Below are positions 21,887-32,236 of a stretch of DNA of 64,000 nucleotides, one piece after another (within the stretch, counting starts at the first letter, position 1; each line of letters opens with the position of its first letter). The translations under genes were made by a program, and so were the position numbers. The stretch is taken from contig JAWQUS010000010.1 of NCBI GenBank assembly GCA_036365455.1, positions 17,408,501 through 17,472,500 on the forward strand. Direction: 5' to 3'. Below the pieces are notes generated by a model. The model had not been told where the DNA came from, ran no database searches, and was given only the letters and a program-made list of their open reading frames with translations. Source of the stretch: Macrosoma leucophasiata (Eukaryota > Arthropoda > Insecta > Lepidoptera > Hedylidae).

Positions 21887-22116
21887 AAATTTTTCTTTCC
21901 ATTTTTCTTTAAATAAAATATATTTTACAAGCATGTGTTAATGCGAAATAATATAAAACAATTATTAAGGGTAAAAGCGACTTCTTTACGATATTCAATA
22001 AACTGCAAAGTCTATTATATCGGTTGCCTAACTAGCATAGTTGGCAATAGATGGTGCTGCTGATACCATAAAGCAATGCAATAAATGTGAAGGAAAGATT
22101 TGACAAATCGGGCAGG

Positions 22117-22192
22117 ACTTTCAGTAGCTCAACTGGAAGAGCGGCTGGACTAGATTCCCAGTAGGCCGCGAGTTCGAGTCTCGCCTGAAGTC
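22117..22192 (+). tRNA. tRNA-like gene, second copy with acceptor insertion
   Basis: Same as the minus-strand copy except for one extra T in the 5' acceptor strand (ACTTTCAG) and one change in the D loop. The bulge should weaken processing, so this copy may be a pseudogene. The five-T terminator is kept. Confidence 0.5.
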
Positions 22193-22659
22193 AAATTTTT
22201 CTTTCCATTTTTCTTTAAATAAAATACAATGTGCATTTTATGAGATTGTAATTTACTGATTTTCTCAACTTTTCAAAGAGCAAAAACCATTTTGTTTGTA
22301 TATTCACTATCTACTACATACACTACACTGACTACATTAAGCCGTAAATGCGCTTGTGAAAGTTCAAAAAACATACTATATTCTTTCGCTTACTAACATT
22401 CAATCCTTAATTTGTGTATACTCGTAGTACAGGATTTGTCAGACCAATAAAAATTGGTGTCGAAAAATTTGTGGCGACTATGTCACTCGCTGATGGCACT
22501 TCTATTGTCTTATTATTTGTATTTCTGTACATAAAATTAACTTTTATTACGTATAGGTACAACGCTTAACTGTTATATTAAACAAGAAGATATCACTGTT
22601 TAAATGAACAAAGTTTTAAGTGCAAATAAACGTACGAAAACTCTCGAGTTTCTTTTTTA

Positions 22660-23325
22660 TAGCTCTGCAGCGAAAAAGATTAATAAGTTTCAGATAAAAA
22701 GTCTGTTAAGCGTAGACAATAGTCGGAATCAACGAGTTCCTGGCGTGGAGCGCTGGAACATTTAAAGAATTGCTGCTGTCCGCGCCTCGCGACATATCCT
22801 CCGCGATTCATCCACGACAAAGAAAATACCTTCCACTCTTTCATTTGCGACATTACAATGGGTATTATTTTTATTCGAGTGTCTTTGCACCTACCTCGAT
22901 ATTATAAAGCAATAGATAGATGTAGTAGAGAGCGATATTTTTATGCAATCTGTTTTTATTAGGCACGTACCTCATATTTTTTTCATAGACGAATTTTGAA
23001 AAACATATTAGGTATTATTACTCCAAATTTTTATTTTGCTGTTGGCAGAGGTATTTTCGTATATGTGTTAATAATTGTTAAAAAAAAACAGACAGATTCT
23101 TATTCAATTTCTATGAAACATCATTTTTTTTTCATAAATCTTAGCTGCGAAATAAATTAATTAGTTTGTGATTAAAAGTCTGTTAAGCGCAAACAATAGT
23201 CGAAATCAAACGATTTCCTGGCGTGGAGCGCTGGAACATTTAAAGAATTCCTACTGTCCGCAACTCGCGACATATCCTCCGTAATTCATCCACAACAAAG
23301 AAAATACGCTCCACCTTATTCGTAA
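22660..23325 (+). repeat. Tandem duplication W (two non-coding copies)
   Basis: Copies at about 22660-22860 and 23136-23325, offset about 477 bp, share 'agtctgttaagcg', 'caatagtcg', 'tggcgtggagcgctggaaca', 'tttaaagaatt', 'ctcgcgacatatcctccg' and 'attcatccac.acaaagaaa'. The core is more conserved than its flanks. No shared frame or mobile-element ends were seen. Confidence 0.8.
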
Positions 23326-23434
23326 CATTCTCAATAATATAATATAATATTTTTTAATCTATTATTGTACTTAGCACCTAATTATGTATTACCGACTCGC
23401 ACAAAATTATAGTGGTAGTGATTTGCTTCATAAG

Positions 23435-23719
23435 TTTTTTTTATGTAATGCAGGTGGCAAACAAGCATGCAGTTCACATTGATGTTAAGTGACTGCAGCC
23501 TATAGACACGCACACAAAGACCAGAGGTCAAAATACAAATGCGTTGCCAGCCCTTGAGACCTTAGTTAATATGTCTCTGTGATAGTTATTACGGGACCCT
23601 ACATTACCATCTAACCGGAACACGATAGTGCTGAACACTACCATTTAGCGACAGATAAATTAGGTAACGCGGTGGTGCCTACGCCCTCGAGCTGCTACAC
23701 TGGAACTCTACCACCACTG
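23435..23719 (-). mobile_element. SINE-like repeat, full length
   Basis: Poly(T) tract, body with scattered substitutions, and head 'ggaactctaccaccactgg'. Moderately old. Confidence 0.85.
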
Positions 23720-23876
23720 GTTACTTGTTAGTATTTGATATAAACCATTTCATTTCTGAACACCTGTGAATATTCACTTTTTTGTTGACAGCGTAAAGTG
23801 ATGTGCGTGCACTTGTTCAAGTAGTATGTAGTAGTACCACCGTCTAAAAACTTTTTAATATACATATATATAGGTA

Positions 23877-24122
23877 CAGTACAGTAAATAATGCACATCG
23901 ACCTCAGGAAGAGATGTCGGCTTATATCGGATCTGTAGAGCGTTATGTATTTCGCACCTTACCTATTTGACGTTTGTCGACCATTTTGATCATGTTTTGA
24001 CCAATACTGGACTACGGATGCTTGCGTAGGCAGTGTGCAGCAGAGATAACGCTCTATAAAGCTGAAACTAGCCGATTATCAATTTCATAGGCTCGATGTG
24101 CATTATTTCTTGATGAGCATTG
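23877..24122 (+). mobile_element. Tc1/mariner-type MITE, copy 2
   Basis: Flanked by TA on both sides, starting CAGTACAGTAAATAATGCAC and ending, reverse-complemented, CAATGCTCATCAAG...AATGCACATCGAGC. The 246-bp body matches the cleaner copy at 31373-31625. No transposase. Confidence 0.7.
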
Positions 24123-24452
24123 TATTAGACATATCTCTACGTATCCATTGAATTACTATCATTTGTCACGCTTTCGAGATGATGAAAGTTTTATTATTAT
24201 TTAAAAACATTTTTGTACTTTTTAATTTTAATATAATTATCTCGATAATACTACGGAAAGCAAATCGTTCTGCTGTGGGAAAGCAACCACAAGAATTTCA
24301 GCCTGCGTAATGATAGGCCATAATAAAGTTTACATGAATATGAAAATATAGGTTGTAAACTTCAACTAAAATGTTTATTTTCATATAAATTTTATTATCG
24401 CCTAGGTACTTCTTTTCGTAGAAACATTTAATTACAATTCTGAAAAATATCT

Positions 24453-24638
24453 TCTAATATTATAAATGCGAAAGTAACTGTGTCTATCTGTCTGTCTGTT
24501 ACCTTTTCACGTCCAAACGACGGAACCGATTTTTATAAAATTTGGTACAGAGATAGAGCTGACTTTGAGAAAGAACATAGGCTACGTAGTTATTTATAAA
24601 ACGACATCCACGCGGGCGAAGCCGCGGGCAACAGCTAG
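24453..24638 (+). mobile_element. Helitron-type non-autonomous element
   Basis: Starts TCTAATATTATAAATGCGAA and ends with the hairpin-forming 'cgcgggcgaagccgcggg' then caacag-CTAG|T. Short (186 bp), with CTGT repeats near the start. This arrangement fits non-autonomous insect Helitrons. Confidence 0.65.
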
Positions 24639-25109
24639 TATCTTTATTTCTCTGTGCCGTTGAGTGAGGTATTTAAACTCAACTGTAATATTAATTTGTT
24701 AACCACAATACTTATCCGTTTGATAAAACAAACAGAATTCAGTGATGCTTTAAAACGTAATATAGTACATTGTTTGTATCCAGTAACTCAACAGCACTGT
24801 AAATATTGAATTGAAAATTTCAGACAAATAGTCCATCAGCTCACCGCAATTACCACGCCTATTTACCATAATGTTTGTCATCGGGAGAGGCTCGAGTATG
24901 CTTCGACGATACATTTATAATAACACTGCGGACGAAACTACGGTTTCAATCATCTGCATATTGATTTCTATGAACATATTAAACGTTATGCAGAATATAC
25001 GTCATATGTTTTTTGTATATTTAAATTAATTTCAAATTAGATTTACTACATGTGCTGTTATGATGAAATTAAAAAACCATTGGTGTATGATTCGGACTTT
25101 TTAAATCGA
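24639..25109. other. Unclassified non-coding stretch
   Basis: No supported features; AT-rich. Confidence 0.4.
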
Positions 25110-25356
25110 ATTGTTATTTACCTACTCAAAAAAAAGAATGAAAATTTACCATTCCCCCTCTCCTCTATCTCCGAAAGTACTAGGAAAATTAATCCAAGAA
25201 ATAGTTTTTTGCCATTCAGAAATTATTTAGAAACTTATTCCTGAGATAAGCGTGATCAAACAAACAAACAAACAAACTCAATGGGAAGTCCATGCATTGT
25301 ACGGAACCGTGTGAGCACGAGTCCCCGTCGGACTTGCGGGCTAGTCGCTTTTTTTT
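25110..25356 (+). mobile_element. Diverged 3' part of the TTTTAGGGTTCCGTA repeat
   Basis: 'ccccctctcctctatctccg' near its start and 'gtacggaaccgtg' followed by 'gagtccccgtcggacttg' and a T run at the end parallel the complete copy at 42358. A (CAAA)n run lies at 25258-25276. Confidence 0.5.
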
Positions 25357-25607
25357 CGAACACAATCGCGAGTACAATTTCAACTTTTCGAATAGATTGT
25401 ACTCACAATCGTGATACGAGATATATCTGTACTATTTGACACCAAGTACATTTTCGTATCTAGAACGACAGAAATGTCATTGAGTTGGTAGCTTCAGCAC
25501 TTACCCACGTCCCATTATGCTAATCGCAGAAACTACCAGAAGACTTTCAGAAGAAAAGTGTAACCACTATTTTATGTCATTATCTGTCTGACGTAATTAC
25601 TACATGT

Positions 25608-25727
25608 ATGAAGAGAATGATGATGGTAGACGAGGCACGAGAGGTTTGTCAGAACCGGGATGTCTGGCGCTCTACACTCTCTGCCTACCCCGTTAGGGAC
25701 CTGGCGTGAAGATACATACATACATAC
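25608..25727 (+). pseudogene. Retroelement ORF C-terminal remnant
   Basis: Plus-strand counterpart of 5165-5420. It reads MKRMMMVDEARE, then in the next frame VCQNRDVWRSTLSAYPVRDL and stop, and ends in a (ATAC)n tail. One base loss breaks the frame after EARE. Confidence 0.6.
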
Positions 25728-26407
25728 TTTTTAGATTTAATGGGTAATATCGACGAAGATACCACGATCGCCGTGTACCTTCTTATTGTAGCTGTTATTT
25801 CTGAGCGATTCCAGTTACAGGATCGGATGAAACGGTAATATTAATGAATCCAAATGAACACGGCACCGATAGAAGAGACAGAACGGTAATGCATAAGTGT
25901 GTGTATTGTTTGTGTAATGTTCGAATGTTTATTACTGAATTAGGCAAAAAAATAAATAAACAAGAGAAACATATTGTTATATATCTTACAAAGTCTCGAC
26001 CATAATTTAATTTCTAATATTTTATTCAACTGATAACGTTACTCTACAGTTTAGATAACGGAACAAATGGAATAACTTGAAGACAACAAACTGAATCTCA
26101 TTACAGAACGCAAAGAAAACTTGTTGATGTCAATGAATGTGTGCGTAGTTTTTGCACGCATTTTCTGAATGTTACGGCTCAGATACTGGTATTTTATTAT
26201 TCGGTGCCATCATGGAATCGTAGTATGTTTGTAACCCAAACAAAAAAAATATTCTAAAGAGAGGAATCTACTTTTATTTACTTAACTTACTCATTACTAG
26301 ATAAGCAGCCTACTTTGAATACTCGAATTGTTTTATAAAATATTACAAACTAAAATACACAGAACAGCAAAACAGGGAAAATAAACATAACTAAAACGTA
26401 ATCTGAT
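25728..26407. other. Unclassified non-coding stretch
   Basis: No repeat or frame supported. Confidence 0.4.
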
Positions 26408-26694
26408 TACTGGTGGTAGAGCTCCAGTGACAGAGCTCGCGGGCGTAGGCACCACCGCATTACCTAATATACTTGCCGCTAAATGGTAATGTTCAGCACT
26501 ATCGTGTTCCGGTCAGGTGGTAATGTACGGCCCAGTAATTTCCGGCACAGAGGCATAACACCTAATGCCTCAGGAGTGGCAGCGCATCTGTATTTTCACC
26601 TCTGGTCATTGTGTGGGTATCTATAGGCTGCAGTCATCACTTAACATCAATGTGAACTGCACGCTTGTTTGCCACTTTTATTACATAAAAAAAA
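26408..26694 (+). mobile_element. SINE-like repeat, full length, well preserved
   Basis: Head tactggtggtagagctccag, a complete body and an intact poly(A) run. Both head stems are kept: GGTGGT with ACCACC, and the GAGCTC arms, with one loop change. A good reference copy for the family. Confidence 0.9.
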
Positions 26695-27231
26695 TCTGAG
26701 CGTTGAATGGTTTCAGTGAACTGATTTACCGACGATATCCATGGATTAGCTAGGTACCTACTTGTTCAATTCTATCATGATATAGAATGTAATATTAGAA
26801 AATATTGCTTTCAAAACTATCCTACAGGTACTGTACGGATAATGAAACTAAAATGGCTAACAGACATTAATACTCCGTTTTCATCCCATTTGCGTTTTTA
26901 CTGTTTTGTGACCTCAATAATCTTGGTTTGATTAATTTTCTTCCGAGTTGCTATGCCAATTATTCATTTGTTGTTAAGCAAAACCACGAATGGCGGTATA
27001 ACAACAATTATAGTTTCCAATTTGTATAATATGGCTTTAAATTAAATGTACCAAATAAGTTCCTTCATGATAACAAACGCTGTAATATTTAATTTCTTTT
27101 TATTGTAAAATTTTCGTAGAGGCCTTGTTTCAAACATAATTAGGTAGGTACGTAATAAAGATCGAAACAAATTTAAAACTTCGGAGGACACTTTCTTTAA
27201 CATAAAAAGTGTGAAGATTTTAAAAGAAGTT
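26695..27231. other. Unclassified non-coding stretch
   Basis: AT-rich, no supported features; the minus-strand frame at 27042-27305 has no recognisable motif. Confidence 0.35.
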
Positions 27232-27535
27232 ATATTATCCCCACACCGGCGAAGCCAAGAGGAACCCAGAGAGGGGGCGACGTTTGGCGTGGCTCTATCC
27301 GCCACTCGCTGCTGTGGAGAGGAGTCAGCTGGGAAGGAGGTGTACGGTTATTTCGTTTCCTTGCACCCTATCCCCAGCCGCCTAGGTGCCGCCGGTGGTC
27401 CCGCCGTTGGATAGGGACGTGGTGGTGGCTCCGAGGAGGGCTCGACATCGAGCAGCCGCCGGTGGGGTCTCGGTTGTGTGCGATAGCGTTCCCGTGACCC
27501 CGCCACTGATGGCGGACATCACAAAAACTTAGAAT
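27232..27535. repeat. GC-rich island, probable retroelement 3' UTR
   Basis: About 300 bp far richer in G and C than anything nearby, with sharp edges, ending 'gcggacatcacaaaaactta'. The composition and short A run suit the 3' UTR of a GC-rich LINE, but I cannot name the family. The small plus-strand frame inside it is low-complexity and not supported as a gene. Confidence 0.4.
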
Positions 27536-28335
27536 AACAGAAAATTAAATAAAATCAACGCACTCACCTACCTATATTTTATCTTAGTATGTAATTAAAG
27601 AGCACAGTCTCTATAAAGAGAGGGTAATATGACATTTTTTTACGTTTAAAGCTCACCGATACGATCTTATTATACGAAATGGTTTCATGAAGGTCCTGTA
27701 ATTACTCGCGTAATCATAAAACGACTTATTGGATTTTCTCAATCTAAATTTGGTAAGTTCGCTCTGAAAACTGCTTATAACTTCTCGGCTTCAACTTGTT
27801 TAAAGTTTGAATACTTTGTTTTTTCAAGTTTCAAAAAGATCCGCCGTCGTTTTATTTTAAGCATAAGTAAGTCGACGAAAAATTATTAATAAATCTTAAT
27901 AAAAATGCTGAATGCTTGGACATAACTGACATATTTTTTTTTTACTTAATTAACGACGTGTTATAATTTAGTAATTCAATTCAATGATTTATCTGTATGG
28001 TGTACCTACTTACTGGAAACTAAAAAACTAAACTTTCGAGGATGTAGTTAAGTTTAAAAATATAAATAAAATAAAATTAAACAAGTGGTGTTACATACTA
28101 AATTTAATAAATGGGTATTCATGAAAAATATAGGCATTAGAATCGTGAAAGATGTCGTTCCATTCTTTCTTTTTCTTGTTTTTCTATAACTATCTATCCT
28201 GTTATCCTCATTTTCATTTTAATGTATATTACTATAATATGTAAGTATCTACATGTTCTTTTTTATCCCTAGTGTGTTATTTTTTTTTTCTTTTTTATCT
28301 CTTGTTGTTGTTGTTTATTTTTGTTTTTTTGCGTT
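27536..28335. other. Unclassified AT-rich stretch
   Basis: Contains long T runs near 28280-28330. The small frames there are low-complexity phenylalanine/leucine-rich and not credible genes. Confidence 0.4.
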
Positions 28336-28450
28336 TAGTACACCCCTGTTACTTTGTACTTTGTTAAATCCTATAGTATTGGTTGGCTGGAAGAAATCGC
28401 TGAGCAGCGATAAGGCCGCTGTTTGTGCCTTTTCCTTGATTTTATTCTTT
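28336..28450 (+). mobile_element. CR1-like LINE 3' UTR fragment
   Basis: 'ggctggaagaaatcgctgag' and 'cgataaggccgc' match the 3' UTR that follows the LINE frame at 56748-57305 ('tctggaagagatcactgctt', 'gataagaccgcc'). Confidence 0.6.
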
Positions 28451-28451
28451 A

Positions 28452-28698
28452 CTAGCTGTCTCGGCAAACTTCGTATTGCCTCAGAATGAAATAATGTGTC
28501 AAAGGTTGGATATATACGGACTATTTGTATGGGAAAATAAAATTGTGTTTTTTACTATTCCTCTTCAATTTATTCATATTTTTTTACCTTTTAAACCTTC
28601 CCTGGACTTCCAAAAATCATTTAAAACCAAAATTAGCCAGCCGTTCTTAAGTTTAAGCGAGACTAACGAACAGCAATTGATTTTTATATATAATTAGA
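28452..28698 (-). mobile_element. Helitron-type non-autonomous element
   Basis: Minus-strand copy of the family at 2193-2473. The 3' end is CTAG at 28452-28455 preceded by the GGCAATACGAAGTTTGCC hairpin; the 5' TC lies at 28697-28698. It sits directly after the LINE 3' UTR fragment. Confidence 0.7.
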
Positions 28699-29250
28699 TA
28701 CGATTTTGTTATGTTTTTGGGTACCATAAAGAGTATTGTATTGTATTGTAAAGACGGTTGAACGATGGCCGTAATAGAGAGTTCGCCCTGAGGACGTTGG
28801 AAATGCATATATCTCAAGGTCATAGAGAAATGTTTTTTATAAATAAAAAATACTTTATGGATATCTTACCTAACACTTTCTTTAACTTCGTTGTATTTCG
28901 CAATTACACTAATTACTGAGGTACACTTAAACGTATTTCTAAATAATCACATTCTTCTAAAGCTTTCGGTGTAGAAGTACATTATAATTATACAAATCAG
29001 TTGATTTCTGGACTTACATGAATTAAAATACGTTCCCGGAATGTCCTTGAAACCGTTATTTTAAATACAAATTCATGCTTTCATCCTCTCATCAGCTATG
29101 TGATAGAAAGCTAATTAGCTGCTTGGTTCCGTGTTTTAATTAAAGGGGTTGGAAGCTACACATTTTATTTAATATTACAGTATCCATAAATTTCCTGAAA
29201 GGAAAACGTTGTTCTCTAATATTCTGTACATTGCGTCATATTCTGTTATA
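28699..29250. other. Unclassified non-coding stretch
   Basis: A (GTATT)n run near 28726-28742 may be the tail of a lost tRNA-related SINE. Otherwise nothing supported. Confidence 0.35.
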
Positions 29251-29303
29251 GTTTTTTTAACCGAGTTCAAAAACGAGAAGGTTCTCAATTCGGCCGGTAT
29301 ATT
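29251..29303 (+). mobile_element. Copy of the GGTTCTCAATTCGGCCGG interspersed repeat
   Basis: Nearly identical to the first part of the copy at 17127-17212, then diverges. Confidence 0.55.
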
Positions 29304-29579
29304 ATTTGTTTATGAAGTAGGTATAAAATTTTACTGTCGTAAAAGTAAAACTGTCTTCGCTCAATGTTGGGTATATTACGGAGCTGCCTAAAATGACTTA
29401 CAACGAGCACGGCTAGTTGTCGAGAAAAATCGCTTGATGTAATGAGAAGGACATAGTGGAAAAAACTCTCGCGAAATCACGCAAAGTACCCATAGATCTA
29501 TAAAAGAGTTTTAAAGATGAACCTTGTGCTTAAATAATAACTTGTGTGATTGTACGATTTTAACAGTACGTAAATTTAG

Positions 29580-29880
29580 TTTTTTTTTTAATGTAATAAA
29601 AGTGGCAATCAAGCTTTCAGTTCACATTGATGTTAAGTGATGACTGCAGCCTATAGACACCCACACAATAACCAGAGTTCAAACTGCAGATGCGCTGCCA
29701 CTCCTGAGGCATTAGGTGTTATGCCTCTGTGCCGGAAATTACAGGGCCGTACATTACCGTACATACACCTGACCGGAACACGATAGTGCTGAACACTACC
29801 ATTTAGCGGCAAGTATATTAGGTAATGCGGTGGTGCCTACGCCCACGAGCTCCATCGCTGGAGCTCTACCACCAGTAAAA
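29580..29880 (-). mobile_element. SINE-like repeat, full length with small internal duplication
   Basis: A long T run through to head 'gagctctaccaccagtaaaa'. About a dozen extra bases near 29752 duplicate 'ccgtacat', probably replication slippage. Confidence 0.88.
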
Positions 29881-30619
29881 TGATTAGTGCAATGACCATA
29901 AATCCAAGCTACGAGTGGACATCACAATTACTATTGATACATTTGTAAATATTGGCTATACTTGAATAAATTTTGTATTTTTTTTTTTGTATTTGAAAAC
30001 ACCTCGTACAGGACTATAGATTACTAACAGGTACGATAGATTATGTAGGTACGTATCCTGACTATCTTAAAACAAGCGAACAATTGAGGGGTAATTAAAG
30101 TCTCTCTTTCTTATGATTCCCCAACGGTAAGATTACAAGGGAAATTGCAATGTAGGCACAGGCTCTTACGACCCAACAAAATACACGATCCTACTTATTA
30201 TAATAAAATTGGAAACAGTCCTGTTAAAGTAAACAATATCGTCTAATTGCTTCGCAACTTACAATACTTGTTCGTTTTATTTAGGTTTCCTATTTCCAAA
30301 TATGCTGTTTACGTTTCAAACATTATAAGGTGCTTTAAACATTTAAAATAGCTGTAAATATAGTATAGCGGGAAAATTCTCATTATAAACGAGCTATAAG
30401 TCATTTAGTTTACCAAGACATTGTAAAATGACCTAAAATACCTAAATAATTGTTATTTATTTAACTCTGCCCGACACCACGGAAGCTACAAAGCAGCCGA
30501 AACATTGGGTTGTTTTAAATGATCATTTAAGATTAATAGACACGAGATAAACCATAAAAATAGTTTAATTTCAATAAGTACTAAGTATCAGTTACAGACT
30601 TAACGTAATTAAATCATTC
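29881..30619. other. Unclassified non-coding stretch
   Basis: AT-rich, no supported features. Confidence 0.4.
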
Positions 30620-30729
30620 CGCATTACCTAATCCACTTGCCGCTAAATGGTAGTGTTCAACATTAAAGCTGTGACTATAGTCTTTCGGTAAGGTGGTAAT
30701 GAATGGCTCTGTAATATCCGGCACAGAGT
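30620..30729 (+). mobile_element. SINE-like repeat, middle part only
   Basis: Spans 'gcattacctaatccacttgc' to 'tccggcacagag'; head and tail are missing. Confidence 0.7.
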
Positions 30730-31136
30730 ACACTTGTACAAAAAATCGTAAAAGATCGACAATATTGTATTGGTTTGTTGTTTTTTCGTACAGTTTTTAT
30801 TTTATTTATCGTATATCATTTGTCCCTACCAAGGTTTAGATCTATGATATCAACATTTAAAATTTTAATGAAACCTTTTCCATACAAAGGTGTTTTCACA
30901 GGAAAAACAAAAATACAGATTGTATGAGTTCCCGGCGGTGCGGATGATCGGGTAACAAAGTCAACACAAGCCGAATCATTGAGTGCGTACATAGCTCAGC
31001 CCGAGGACATTTTCACTGGCGGTATATTAAACAGTTAAGCGGCCCGTAATTACACCCTTGACACACACTCGTCAGTTATCCGGTTGCCTTGCAAAATACG
31101 GCGACGTGTCATAAATATCACAAACATACGGCCAGA
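30730..31136. other. Non-repetitive stretch
   Basis: GC-balanced from about 30930 and unlike the repeats nearby; no frame. Could be regulatory, but only composition suggests it. Confidence 0.3.
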
Positions 31137-31257
31137 TACTCAAACGTCCCTTAAATCTAAGTGGGACTTAAAAGTCTTCTGTCTTTATAAAACACGTTCA
31201 AACGATAGAGATAGCGCACATTTGAGCGTTGCTTAAAATTGAGTGACGTTTAATTAT
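31137..31257 (+). mobile_element. 121-bp MITE, uninterrupted copy
   Basis: Starts TACTCAAACGTC and ends with a decayed inverted copy (GTGACGTTTAATTA). The same element at 36529-36942 has clean 15-bp ends but is split by a SINE. This copy shows the uninterrupted site 'gttgcttaaaattgagtg'. Confidence 0.7.
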
Positions 31258-31308
31258 TCGGCCAATACTATCGTAGGTACGCAAGAAAATTCAAGTGTTG
31301 TACCATAC

Positions 31309-31703
31309 TACTGATGATAGAACTTCAGTTACGGAGCTTGCGGGTGTAGGCACCATCGTATTACCTAAACTACAGTGCTCAACAATAAATATTGCACATC
31401 GAGCCTAGAAAGGAGACTTCGGCTTATTTCGGGTCTATAGAGCGTTATCTCTTTCGCACCGTACCTATTTGACTTTTGTCCACCAATTTGATCCAATTTT
31501 GACCAAATCCCGGCCTGTCAGTGCTTAAGTAGGCAGTGTGCAACAGAGATAACGTTCTACGAAGTCGAAACGAGCCGATCGTCTCTTTCGCGGGCTCGAT
31601 GTGCCATATTAATTGTTGAGTACTGTACTTGCTAAATGGCAGTGTTCAGCGCTATCGTGTTCCGGTCAGTTGGTTAAGAACGGACATGTAATTTCTGGCA
31701 CTG
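31309..31703 (+). mobile_element. SINE-like repeat split by a MITE
   Basis: Head at 31309-31372 and body at 31626-31703 rejoin as one family member once the Tc1-like MITE is removed. The 3' half is missing. In the head, one base pair of the outer stem appears changed on both sides (GATGAT with ACCATC instead of GGTGGT with ACCACC), leaving pairing at that position. Confidence 0.8.
31373..31625 (+). mobile_element. Tc1/mariner-type MITE, copy 1
   Basis: A 253-bp element bounded by TA (31371-31372, 31626-31627). It has 33-bp inverted ends starting CAGTGCTCAACAATAAATAT and, on the other end, CAGTACTCAACAATTAATAT, both reaching 'GCACATCGAGCC'. Other SINE copies give the empty site (attacctaa-ta-TA-cttg). 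There is no transposase frame. Confidence 0.85.
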
Positions 31704-31930
31704 TAATTTATTTCTAATTGATCTAACTGATCAAAGTTCTAGCGTCCTATCGTCTTGACCATATCGGATATTATTGCCATGAAATCTATAAACATAAACA
31801 GTGACCAGTAGTGGGATGCCCAGGATGCTATTTTTGTATTTACTCAAGCGCGTCAGATTAAGATATGGGAGATACCTTGCACCCAGTTGGTTACCTCCAC
31901 TAAATCTAAAGTTTGTATGTACATACCTAG

Positions 31931-32173
31931 AGCCGCGCCCGAAGGGTAACCCTTAAAAAATTCAAAGGGTCGCTACGATCTTACTTATCTGCCGAATTGT
32001 CGGAATTTTGGAAAGGAGCATTGTTTGGGCAAATTTCACATTCTCTGAGAATATCTGACACGCTCTTGACTCATGGCGTTGATGCCGCGCCCATCTCAAA
32101 AACATTTGATTCTTTCAAAAATGAAGGTGAAAAATTACTCAAGCATGTCAGATACAAAGTAGTCAGTCTTTGA
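31931..32173 (+). pseudogene. Orphan coding remnant without a start codon
   Basis: An 80-codon open frame follows a TAG (31928-31930) and ends at TGA (32171-32173). It reads like real protein, for example SAELSEFWKGALFGQISHSL and KTFDSFKNEGEKLLKHVRYK. No ATG opens it. A 19-bp direct repeat with two mismatches (31840-31858 and 32135-32153) encodes LLKRVR and LLKHVR, so part of the coding region may have been duplicated or rearranged. It lies directly upstream of the copia primer site, where a 5' LTR would be expected. I do not recognise the protein. Confidence 0.4.
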
Positions 32174-32192
32174 CAGCCATTGTGTTTCAATA

Positions 32193-32208
32193 GGTTATGG
32201 GCCCAGTC
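32193..32208 (+). promoter_or_regulatory. Copia-type primer-binding site
   Basis: GGTTATGGGCCCAGTC is the sequence by which copia-type elements anneal an internal fragment of initiator tRNA-Met. It marks the junction between the 5' LTR and the internal region. It also shows that the upstream Met of the gag frame (32180) lies within LTR/primer sequence and is not the start. Confidence 0.7.
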
Positions 32209-32236
32209 CCGTTTATTTTACTGTGCAAAAGTGATA

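Larger units (their letters stand above)
21642..22228. repeat. Compound inverted repeat carrying tRNA-like genes
   Basis: The long inverted pair is 21683-21853 against 22054-22228 (arms about 170 bp). A second pair, 21642-21748 against 21857-21962, shares part of the first arm. The unit therefore exists once on the minus strand, once on the plus strand, and once as a 3' half, each with the same downstream flank ('tcaaatttttctttcc'). This looks like foldback duplication of one locus rather than retroposition. Confidence 0.85.

Noticed and set aside
32180..32236. Upstream Met as the gag start
   Set aside because: It lies before and across the primer-binding site, which is not translated in copia elements; the next in-frame Met at 32237 fits the family.
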